Below, in pieces: positions 24,448-36,078 of a stretch of 64,000 nt of DNA. The notes beneath the pieces were generated by a model. The model searched no databases. It was given only the letters and a program-made list of their open reading frames with translations, and was not told the origin of the DNA. Each line of letters begins with the position of its first letter. Positions within the stretch are counted from its first letter, which is position 1. Origin of the DNA: Apis mellifera. Lineage: Eukaryota > Arthropoda > Insecta > Hymenoptera > Apidae. A program made the position numbers and the translations under genes. The stretch lies in assembly GCF_003254395.2 (NCBI RefSeq), contig NC_037643.1, positions 16,419,463 to 16,483,462 of the forward strand, read 5' to 3'.

Positions 24448-27400
24448 ATGGATTTACACGAACGCTATATGCGTATTTCAACAATAGATTTCTCGATTTT
24501 AGAATTATTAGAAATTGCATTTAAAGATGATCCATTTTTATTATTACATCGTTTAAGTAAATATTATAACACTGAAATAATAAAAAATAATTTACACGCA
24601 AAAAAATTATATACATTTCGAATGATTTTGTGTTATGAATATCAACTTATATTTCATACAACAAATAAGTATGTTAGAATAATTCCAAATGATTTATGTT
24701 TTAAAACAATAGAAAATATTTTATTTGTAAAAGATAAATTACAAAATTTTTTTGAACATCCAATTTTATATGATATTATAATTTTACAATTAACGCTTTA
24801 CTGTAATTCACAATGTATTGAGCAACACATGATAAATTTTCGCAAATCGAATGTTAATAGCTTAAATAATAATGAAAGCAAAATTTTATATTTGAAAATA
24901 TTAGAATGTTTTTTAGAATCGTTACAATTAAAAAAATATTTATATAATGATTTGGAATCAAATCTATTGAAACGTTTTAATTCTCTATATCTAAAAGATA
25001 TGATGTTATGGTTACAAATAAAAGAAAATAAAGAATGGCAATTATTTGCTTCAATTTTGCCAAAATTAATAAATACTTTTGGTTATGAAGATATTTTACC
25101 ACCTATGTGGAATTATATTTTAAATAAAATGGATGATTTAAAAGATTTATTAAGTGCACTCAGTATTTTAATAGATACATGTTTTTCTGTAAATTTAAAA
25201 AATATTAGTTTTATACATTATGACATATTTTATATAGAAAAATTATGGTTGTTATTATTACAAAGTTTAAAATCTCCAATACAACAATATCGAAAACAAG
25301 CATTATTTATAATGAAACGAATAATTGATTTCATAAGTACTATAAATGAAAATGATTTGAAATCAAAAAAACATAAAATTATTCCTTTTATATGCCATCA
25401 ATCAATTAAAACAAAAATATCAATAGATGACATTAAACAAAATTACTTTTTGATATTAGAAGCTTTAGAAGAAAAACATCATCATTTAATATTACCCGCA
25501 CTAACTTATTTACCAATATTGATAAAAGGAAACAAAGAACATACTGTATGTAACAATTGCTTTGACAATATTTGGTTACAATTAATTTTTGAGAGAATAT
25601 TATTGCATGAAAATAATACCATAGTAAAACAAGGTATATTATATATTTGTAATTCACCTATCTTTTTGTATGACAATCAATTTTTAAAATTATTTATACA
25701 TGTTTTAAACAATACATATTTATATGAATGTCAAACTTATCAACAAGAACCAGAAATATTAAATGATATTATAAAATTATTTATACATGTAAAAACTGAA
25801 CAAATTGAATTTCTTAATAAAGTTTTTAAAATAATGAATGAAGAAACATGGGCTCCAATACCAATATTTTATATGTTGAAAGTTTTAAGAATAGTATCAA
25901 GTAAAGTATCAAATTATTGGGAAGATAATCAATTAAATTTAATTAAATCTTTGATTCAGAAAAATTTAAGTATGCACTCATATATATTAAAGATTGCATC
26001 TCAAATTGAACTTTTAAACATAATATTCCTTTCTGTTAAAAAAATTAATGATTTAAAAATTGTAATGAATATGTTATTAGAATTTTCTTTAGAAGAAACA
26101 TTTATAAAAAATTCATTTCTATGGGATGATATAATAAGATGGCTGAAAAAAATATTGATAAAAGCAGATGTAATAAATTTCATTAAATTTATTTGTGAAG
26201 AATATACGTATAAAAATTTGCATCCCAAATTCAATCCTGCTAAATTTGCTATTATTATTATTATGTTTTATGATGCAAATCTAATAGTAGAACAGAAAAC
26301 ATGTCCTATAAAGGAAATACTTAATAATTGGCTATTATCACTTAAGAGAATAGATATAAGACCTTATGCAAATATTATACATATTTTCTATATTGTAGAA
26401 TTTATGTCACATTTACTTAATTTAAATATCACAAAAAATCATAAAAATATCAAACAATTATTGTCTTTATATATTAATGATGCATTAAAATTTTTACTTA
26501 AAAATAGTAGAAGCATACCATATAAGTTCAATTATGAAGAAATGAACAGATATCTTACTACAATTATTTTAATTCTTAACAATGGATATTTACTTTTAAC
26601 AGAAAAAGAAATTTTATATTATGTTGAGAAATTCAAAAATGAAAGCATATTTATCATTCAAAATATAAAACAATATACAAATATGCATTATTTATATGCA
26701 TTATATATTTTACATTATACACAAAATATTTTGTGTGCAAATTATGCATCATTTTACATTCAACCATTAATAGATATTTGTGATATTCGTATATTTAATA
26801 ATGATGAAAGTCAAATAAAATTTAAAGGAAAAATAGCATCAGATTGTTATATATTACTTGCAAAACTTATAAATCAATTTTTATCAAAAGTGGAAATAGA
26901 AATGTGGCCTCAGAAAATTGATTGGAATAAAAGTATTTCCTATTTATTTGAAATGGGAGGAAATGAAATTGTTCCAGAAATAGCATTAATATTGAAAACA
27001 ATGGTTAATAAAGGAGCAATACAAAATTTAAAAAATACATTAAATTTAGAATCTATTTTTACTGATTGTTGGAAGACCACATTATTAAGTACAAAGAACA
27101 AAACTTACTTTCTGGCAATAGAAAATCTTGTAGGAGTTATTATAAATAATAATTTTTTAATACTACCCAATATTAAAAATTTTGCAAACAATGTAAGAAA
27201 GTAGCATATTAATTAATAAATTAATATTTTTTAAAATATTAAAATTATTTTAAACTTTTAGTTTATCAACCAATTACTTGAAGAAAGTAATAATGTATCA
27301 AAATTAAAAAAAATTTTATTAAATGAAATGAAATTATTAAATACATATTGTTTAAAAAATTTGCAAGAACCACTATTAGCATGTCTACTTCATGGACCTG

Positions 27401-28816
27401 TACTTCGAAAAGACAAACAAATAGAAAATCAAGTTTATTTATATATTATAAAAAATTATCAAAATTGTTATCCACAACATATACAAATAATGTAAGTATC
27501 TTTATAATTTTTAATTATATTATATTTTATATATTTGTAATTAATATTTTAACTTTATTAATAGAGATTATAATATCAGAGCAACTTCTGTTATTCTGTT
27601 ACATAAAATAATTAATGAAGATAAAGAATTTGCATCAATATTTCTTCCAATTATTTTACAAAAATTAGAAAAATATAAAAATAAACGATATTTTAATTAT
27701 TCGTATATACATAAAATAAAACACAGAATTATGCAAATTTTGTTAATAATGCAGCCAATTTTAACAAAGGTAATAAAAAATATATTTTATAAAATTATAA
27801 ATAAAAAAAATTAAATTTATTATTACAGGATGACATTATAACATTACAAGAATTTCTTTTAAATTTATTACTTTTGGAAAGTAATCAACATAGTGTTAGA
27901 ATAATGCAAGAGTGGATATTAATAAAAATTTTTGTAGAAAATGTGGAATTTCATCATAAAATCTGGGAATTTTTTGAAAAGGTATTTAAATAAGTTTTGT
28001 TTTTTTTTTCCATAAAATTTGTTTTTTATATATAAAAGTTCAACTAATTTAATATGTGTAGGGTATTACAATACGTCCAGGATGTGTTAGTTCCATAATA
28101 TGTATTGTCTATCATATTTCTAAACTTCTTTCTAAAGATTCTCAAAGCAATTTTATTTTAACAGCATTGAATTATATTGGCCGTTGTTGTTTAGGACAAC
28201 AATATAATATGCGTCTTTATGCTCAGGTAAATTGTATTATAAAATATCAAATTATAAAATAAATTATAGATATATTGTTATTTGTTCATAACAGATTATT
28301 TTTGTAAAATTGTATAAAATGTTAGAACAATTAAATCCTGATCATGTTATATTACAATATGAAGGATTATATAATGCTGCAATTACAAGTTTAAAAGATG
28401 GATTAATAAGAAATTCAAGCAAAATTGAGAATGATTTTTATCTTTCTACATTTCATCCTATATTGGATTATACCTTACAAGTAAATTAATTAAAAATAAA
28501 ATTAATATTTAAATTTATTAAATGGAAATATTCATAAAAACATGTATTATAAAATTATTTAAATAATAAGATTTTTCTTATTTGTAGACAATTTATCTTG
28601 AATTACCTCGATTGACTGATATGGATGCAAGTGAATGGATAATTCCAAATTTCTTTACAATTTTGAATTTCAAAAAATTTAATGGTCATGCACTTCAACT
28701 ATATAATTTAAATAAATCATTATCTGATATTAAAACATCATCATATTTAATAAAACGATCAGGTATTTTATTAAAATATATTATTATCATAATTATAACA
28801 ATTTCTAAGTATATTT

Positions 28817-28864
<48 letters not shown>

Positions 28865-29692
28865 ATATATAATAAGTAATAAATATAAAATAAAGAAAAA
28901 AAATATAGGTGATACAGAACCATTCATAAAAAAATGTAATATGGACTTTGAAGAATTAAGTGATATTCAAAAAAAAATTAATCCTATAATGACTATCAAT
29001 TTATCAAATAATGATATTTTTCCAACAATCAGAGAATCTATTTCTCATAAAAAAACATCGGATGAAGAAAGTCTTATAGTTGTAGCATGTCTTCTTAGTC
29101 GTATTCCAAATTTAGGGGGACTTGCTCGTACTTGTGAAATTTTTAATGTCAAAGAATTAGTTATTGCTAATTTGAATCAAGTCAAAGATAAAGAATTTCA
29201 AAATCTTAGTGTATCAGCTGAAAATTGGATAACTATTACAGAGGTATTTTATTATTATATTAATAATGGTTCAGAAATTTTTGTTATAATAAACTTAACT
29301 TAATCATTATAGATAAAACCATATGAATTATGTAAATATCTGTTAGATAAAAAGGATATGGGATGGTCTTTAGTAGGAGTAGAACAAACAGCTAATAGTA
29401 TAAATTTATTAAATATGAAATTTGAAAAAAAAACAATTCTTGTTTTAGGGTAAGTAATTATAAAATTAAATAAATTCATATAAAAAAAAATAATATTCAT
29501 ATAAGAATATAAGAATATCATATAAGAATAATTATTTTCAGAAATGAAAAAAATGGAATTCCTGCAAATTTGATACCTTTGTTTGATACTTGTATAGAAA
29601 TACCACAAGCTGGTGTAATTCGATCATTAAATGTTCATGTTAGTGGAGCAATATGTATATGGCAATATGCAAAACAATATATATTAACATAG
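24448..29692 (+). CDS. TARBP1: TARBP1-type tRNA 2'-O-methyltransferase (SPOUT/TrmH)
   Basis: The animal TARBP1/yeast Trm3 family methylates the ribose of G18 in tRNAs. Ten exons (24448-27192, 27262-27491, 27565-27769, 27829-27981, 28062-28226, 28295-28480, 28588-28762, 28909-29243, 29313-29449, 29542-29692) encode 1,493 aa, slightly shorter than the human protein. The first exon alone encodes 915 residues without an intron. The long N-terminal part is helical and Leu/Ile/Lys/Asn-rich, as for the family's armadillo-like repeats, and is poorly conserved. The C-terminal SPOUT domain (about residues 1335-1493) shows motif 1 (PNLGGLARTCEIF), motif 2 (LGNEKNGIP) and motif 3 (IPQAGVIRSLNVHVSGA), the SAM-binding knot. 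Its stop lies 263 bp from the convergent ATP synthase g stop, so the 3' UTRs may overlap. Confidence 0.93.
28819..28860. repeat. (TA)n microsatellite in a TARBP1 intron
   Basis: A TA run of about 42 bp lies inside the intron before the exon at 28909. That exon's acceptor has an A-rich upstream tract (AAAAAAATATAG) rather than a strong pyrimidine tract. Confidence 0.95.
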
Positions 29693-29955
29693 CCTTATTT
29701 TTTATCATAATAAATAATTGTCCAATATTATGTCTAATATTAATTTTTTATAAAATGGTAAATTTTTTGTTTGTTTAATCAAATTTTTATTAATAGAATA
29801 AAAAAATGCTTTATTAAATAATATTAATGTTTATTTATATAATTAAAATTGAGCTAAAAAAAATTTATATTTTTTTTATTGAGAGAAAAAATTTTATATT
29901 TATATATTTATTTGACTATTATACAGATTATATTCATATAAATAGAAACATATTT

Positions 29956-30528
29956 TTATACTTTATATCCTGCAAGATGTCGTTTTCCAATACATTCTCC
30001 AACAAAAAACCAACATAAGACTTCAATTCCAACTAATGTATTTAACCAAGCTTCGCGTACAGTAAGGTGAAGAAATCGTTTCTCTTTGACAGAAGTAATC
30101 AGATTTTGAAAACCATTTCTTATAGCAGGAATATCAGATATTTTTGGTGGAACTAATTCAACCTTTGCATAATATGTAAATTTTCTTAAAGCAGGTCCAG
30201 ATTTTGTTACTCCAACTGTAATAACCATAATTGTAAATCATAATTAATATATTTTACTTAAATTAATGAGAAAAAACTATTAATATAAAATATCAATTAA
30301 TAATATCATTAATGAATTTAAAATCATTATGAAATGCCAATGAAATATAAATTAAATTTAAGGAAATGAAAAAATTAATTCTAATATATAGTAAAGATAC
30401 TAGTATTACATAATAACATTTTATAACTAAATTATAACCAATTTTTTTTATAAAAAATGATTATAATAATTAAATATCAAATACATACGTTTGATTAATG
30501 TTGATACTTCTCCTACAATTTTCGACAT
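29956..30528 (-). CDS. ATP5MG: Mitochondrial ATP synthase subunit g
   Basis: This is a small inner-membrane subunit of the Fo part of ATP synthase, involved in dimerisation and cristae shape. Two exons (30489-30528 and 29956-30215) encode 99 aa, the usual length in insects. The conserved core YYAKVELVPP and the C-terminal membrane helix with WFFVGECIGKRHLAGY are clear. The start is set at 30528 (MSKIVGEV), with the first exon ending ATC AAA C and joining TTGGAGTAACA after a GTTATTACAG acceptor. An in-frame ATG at 30228 lies inside the intron and would give a shorter 90-aa product, which I reject because it lacks the usual N-terminus. Confidence 0.93.
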
Positions 30529-31197
30529 TTTTAATCACTATAATTGCTCATAAAAGTACAGAAGTATAACTGCTTTTTACGATTCTTTTGCAAGTGATAA
30601 TTCTGACATCTAACGTAAGTAAGTAGAATCAAATCGATAGAGTATGTTCGATATTTTTATTTCGATATTAAATATTTACTATTACTGTCGATATTTTTTA
30701 TTACAATATTTAAGTATTTAAGGAAAAAAATAACTATTTAGTTATATCAAATATTATAATCATTTTTATTAAAAGAATAGGAAAATTATAAAATAATATT
30801 TTGAAAGTTTAATATCAATTTATAGACAGATTCAAATTAGTTTTTAAAATGATTATCATAATTATAAATTCAAATTCGTGAAAATTATAAAAATAATTTA
30901 GACAAAAAATTAAATTTCTTTACTCGATTAAATATTCGCAAATTTATATATATATATGAATTTATTATAATGAAAATTAAATATATAAAATTAATGAACG
31001 AACTGTCATTCGTGTAAATTTATAGACTCATAAAGAAAAAGAAAATATTATATTTTTCTTGTTTTCATTTCAATTATTTAACATTTTACAATAAGTTGTT
31101 TAAAAAAGATTTCTTATATGATTAATTCCCATAAGATGATAGATTATATATCTCATTTATACTTATATTTTCGTTATGCTAATCGATAGTAAGAAAA
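30529..31197. promoter_or_regulatory. Divergent upstream region of ATP synthase g and ANKMY2
   Basis: This is 669 bp of AT-rich DNA between two divergent start codons. The ATCGATA core of the DREF-type element occurs at 30633-30639 and at 31182-31188, the latter 10 bp before the ANKMY2 start, with further TCGATAT variants near 30649, 30662 and 30689. In flies this element marks housekeeping promoters; its role here is inferred. Confidence 0.4.
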
Positions 31198-33111
31198 ATG
31201 GCGTCTTCACCAGAGAGTTTAATTGCTTTACAAAAGCAAATTTTTACAAAAATCAGCAATAATGAAGTATCTGAACTCAAAGTATTGTTAACAGCAAATA
31301 AAATCAAAATTGATTTTGTGGATGAAAATGGTATGAGTCCACTACAACATGCTTGTTATAAAGGAAACAAGGAAATAGTACAGATGCTGTTGGACCAAGT
31401 AGGTTAACTTTTTAAGATTATATTAAACAATAAAATATAATTTAAAAATTCTTTATAATTTAAATATCCAAAGTCACTTTTGTAAAAAAAAATAAAATAA
31501 AAAATGCATATTATTTATATAAAAAAAACGAATGAAAATATATTTCATATATAAATTTATGATTTTCTTTTTTTATCTATATAATAAATAAAAAATTCCT
31601 CAACAACAATTTATTAAATATTTTTTTTTAATTTTTAAAATATAGTATCTTTTTTCATTTTATATTCTAATAAATGAATACTTGTTTTTAAATATAATTA
31701 ACTTATATGTGTATATTAATGAATTTTGAAAATAAAATAATTTTTATCAAAAAAATATTTTTTGAAAGTTTAAAAAAAAATAATGCATATTATTTTAAAT
31801 TAAAATTACTAAAGATTGGAATTTATAATTGATCATTCAAAAAATTATTATAGTATATTTGAAAAAATTAAATTTTAAGAATATTGAATATTATTATCTA
31901 TAAAATATGTGAAATTTATTATTTAAAAAAATTAATAAGTAAATATTAATTATTACCAATAATACAAAATATACAATCATAATATGAATTATATGATAAT
32001 ATGAATAATTAAAATATTTTATTATAGGGAGCAGGTGTAAATGCATGTCAACATGAACATACATATACAGCTTTGCATTTTGCAGCTCTTAGTGGAAATG
32101 CTGAACTTTGCCATCTTTTAATGTCTTATGGAGCACGTTTAACAGCAACAAACAGTGTAGGACGAACTCCAGCACAAATGGCAGCATTTGTGGGAAATCA
32201 TAATTGTGTAGCAACTATCAATAATTTTATTCCAAAAGCTGATATTGATTATTATGTTAAACCACAAGGTTTACAAACTGAATCAATGCTTCCACCACAT
32301 TTAGCAGATTCTTTTCATAAATTTATAATACAAATAAATGTACATCCTGTACGTGTAGCTATGAATTTACAAAGATATCCTGGCCTTTTAGAAAATGCTA
32401 CTAAGGTAAAGTTAATACATATTTTTTAGATAAATAGATAATTATAATTTATTCAATTATAGTTTTTTCTATAATGTAAATAAACAATTATAATTTTATT
32501 ATTCTTCTTTTTTTATAATTTTTAAGGTACAAAAAGTTTTAGAATCTATGCATCACAAAGAAATGACAAAAGGTGCAGAAACAAATGAAGTGATGGCATT
32601 TAAATATCATTATCTAAATTGTGTTGTGGCTGAAGTGATCAAATTTCAGAAGAGACAAGAAGCAATGAAAGCAGAAAAAATTGACAAAACAAATGAAGAA
32701 GGAGAAGAAAAAAAATCAGATACTATTGAAGGTTTAATAAGAAAATTTTTAAAATGTAGTAAAAGTGATGGTATACCAGAATATCAGGAAGCATTTCTGA
32801 GAGAAAGTGTAAGAGAATTTCCATATAGAGAAAGTACAATTTTTCGTCAAATGGTTGCAACTCTTGCAGCTAATGATCCACCATCTGCAGTATCAGTAGT
32901 ATCAGCTGCAATTGATGGTCAAAGAGCTTTTTTAGATAATACTACACTTTGCATTACTTGTGGAGAAGATAAAGCTAACAAAAAATGTAGCAAATGTAAA
33001 GCAGTGCAATATTGTGACAGGGAATGTCAAAGACTTCATTGGTTTATGCATAAAAAAGCATGTACCATGCAGATTAGGTCAAAATATAATGCCAAATGCA
33101 AAAATAAGTGA
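31198..33111 (+). CDS. ANKMY2: Ankyrin repeat and MYND domain protein 2
   Basis: In vertebrates this protein works with FKBP38 in Sonic hedgehog signalling and cilia; the insect role is less known. Three exons (31198-31398, 32028-32405, 32527-33111), all phase 0, encode 387 aa. The N-terminal half has about three ankyrin repeats (for example MSPLQHACYKGNKEIVQMLL and YTALHFAALSGNAELCHLLM). A MYND zinc finger near the C-terminus has the expected Cys/His set (CITCGEDKANKKCSKCKA, YCDRECQ, HWFMHKKAC). The frame stops at 33111, 13 codons after the last MYND Cys. A second frame, shifted by +1, stays open to 33157 and reads more like a natural tail, so the C-terminus may be affected by a one-base indel. 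Confidence 0.92.
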
Positions 33112-36078
33112 TGTGGACAAGGAACAAATAAGCAATGCTGTAAGCTCTAGACTATAAAATCTAAATGTTAACTAATATAATAAAACATTCAATTCTAAAC
33201 AAATAACTTTAATGTGCTGTATGTATCTATTTAATTTTGTATTACATTCTTCAATTGAAAAATTGAAAAAAAAAAAAAAAAAGATAATTCTATTTCATAT
33301 ATTCGACGAATAGTTTTGATTTTTACTTCTTAGATTTACAAAATCTAATGAATTTTTTATGCATTGTAATACATTTTTATCCTCTTTAATCTGAAAAATT
33401 CAACATATGTTATAAATAATTATTATCATCATGTATTATAAATAGTGTCAATATGCAATTCAGTTAAAATGTTATTTCCTCAAGATTGTATTCTTGTGGT
33501 TGTCATCGCCATAAAAATAAAATATACTTATAATCAAATTTGTATTATTTTAAAATGTTATTGCTTTCAAAATATCATAAATTTGTCATATACATTGAAG
33601 TTATATACATTGAAGTAAAGCTAATAATTTTTTAGAAATATTTTTATTAAAAAATATAATTTTTCTAAATATGATGAATATGGTTTGATCAGTATATACA
33701 TAGATAAATAACAAATAAAATTTTTAAACATTTTTAATTATTTTCAGATGACTAATTTGTCTAAAATTTTAAATTTATTTTTATATTACGTGTTATATGT
33801 GAATTATCTAGTCCTTATTATATGTTATTTTTATACTTAATTATTTTTGTATATGACAGAACAAATATATTTTTAGAAAAAAATCATAGTTAAAACTCTA
33901 AATCATATATCTTGCAAAAAGAAACAAATAACAAAGACTAAATGTGTTTGTTTATCTATTTTAAAAATGAATTGTTTTTTGTTTCTATAAACAATATAAA
34001 TTATTATGTCTAATAATAATCTGCAAATCCTATATCAAAAAAACATATCTTCTGAAAATGATTGTTCTAATATCATTTTTCGATTTTCTTTATAATATTT
34101 ATTAATTATATTGATAAGAAAAAAAGATATGCTTTCTAATCTTTTAGATTTATTTTTCTTTTTAAGAAAAATCTTAAATATATATTTTCAATTGATATTT
34201 TTGTTGATATGTTTAGAAATATAAGATTTGTATTATAATGTTAAATATTATGATGAATATTAAATTCTATTTTTTCTGTTTTTATAAGTATATTGAACAA
34301 ATTGTAAATAAAAAATATTTTACTAAATATCAAAATAATTGTAATTCAAATAAAAATAATATATTTTATTTCTTTATTTATTTATCCATACATAATTTTA
34401 AAATTGATATAAAATATAAAATTAAAATATATTATTTTTATATTTAAATAATTTAAATTATATCTTATTTACATTTTCAAAAATTTTTTGAAGTTTAATG
34501 AAATTAATTTTATTATAAAATTAAATATAATAATTAATTTTATTATAAAATTAAATTGACCAAATAATTTTAATTACTTTAGGAATAGATACATTAAGAA
34601 AAAATAAATATTTTCTATATATATTTTTTTTATATTTAATAATAATGCATTAATTACAATTAGTTTAATAAAAATCATTTTTAAAACATTTTTAAATCTG
34701 TAAATTTCTATTCAAATAATTAAATATATAATAATAAAGTCTATTTCTATTACATTGAATCTACGATTAAATATCTACGATTTTAGGTCTTCGTCTTATT
34801 CATAAAATTTATATATATTTACATATATATTTTATATGAATTTATAATCTTAAAATTTTACTTTATGAAATGATTTTCAAATCCTTCTATATAAATTCCA
34901 AAAATATTTTGATTTTATCAATATTGAAGTTTATAAGTTTAATAAGTTTTATAAGTTTTATAAGTTTAATAATAGATTTTTTAAAAAAATTAATAAAAAT
35001 CATTGTTTTTTCGAATAATGACTATTTTGGTTTGTAAATAATATAAAAAAAAAAATAATTTGACAATCTTATATAAAACTATTAAATTAAAAAAGATATT
35101 ATTGACACTCGAAAAATTGATGCTTGAAAGATGTAATTTTTTTAAAATATATCTATTAATATATCATTTAATAAAATTCTTTAAACTTATTAGTATAATA
35201 AAGTATAATAAAGCTATAGATTTCAATCAACCAATATATTCGTATTATTTGAACAAATTGAAAATTTGTTCACAATTTTAGACATATATGCTATTTATGG
35301 AATATAAATATATTTTAAATTTTTTAAAATTTGGATTAAAATAGGATTTTTGAAATAAAATAGAAAATTTATCTTTTTTATATTTTCTTTCTTTCTTATT
35401 TTTTTATTATACTTTATGGAATCTTTATTATAAATTCCTGCAATCTTTAAATATTGTATATTGAACTCCTATGATTTTAAAAAACTGATATAAATATATA
35501 TAATATATAAATTTCGATACTAAAATTATATTTCACGAATTCTTATATTAAAAAATTTTAAAAAAATTTGTATAAAAATTAAAAAAAAATAATAAAAAAA
35601 ATTGTATTACTTTGATATTTAAATATATTTAAATATATGATAAATACATTACATATAATATCAAATTACTTTTCTTTTTTTTTTGAAATATATTTTACTT
35701 ATAGATATTTTTATTTAAAAACAAAATTTCTTTTTTTTTTATTAATTATCTATTATAATAATTTATAATAATATAATTTGAATATAATTTAAAAAAATTC
35801 AATTTATTTCAATTAGTATTTATAATATTTTTCCTTTTTTTTTTTTTGATTCTGCCATTTTAAGTTAATATACTTGTAGTTCAAGTTAGCCAACGCATTG
35901 CCAATACTACTATCGTATTACCAACACCACAACAAAAACCAGTTACAATAAGAATAATTATACGGCAACTTCATCTACAACTTACCATACTGTCAACGAA
36001 ACATCGAAAATGTGGGAAAAGTGTACAAATAGTTATCACATTTTATGGCGTGTATTATAACGATTAAATCATGCAATC
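33112..36078. other. AT-rich intergenic DNA (ANKMY2 3' UTR to EMSY 5' region)
   Basis: About 3 kb with no gene. ORFs at 34238-34447 and 35060-35281 are Ile/Lys/Asn/Tyr-rich chance ORFs. A run of 18 A lies near 33268. A short decayed tandem repeat (TATAAGTTT units) is at 34928-34970. From about 35,860 the composition becomes less AT-rich; 35,860-36,078 is the likely EMSY promoter and 5' UTR. Confidence 0.6.

Noticed and set aside
28909..29692. Bacterial SpoU/TrmH gene transferred into the genome
   Set aside because: The domain is joined in phase to a long animal-type TARBP1 protein with introns, so it is vertically inherited.
30180..30228. Alternative ATG start (MVITVGV) for ATP synthase g
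   Set aside because: It lies in the intron; splicing from 30489 gives the family N-terminus and 99 aa.
34238..35281. ORFs of 69 and 73 aa downstream of ANKMY2
   Set aside because: Low-complexity Asn/Ile/Lys/Tyr composition equal to the background.
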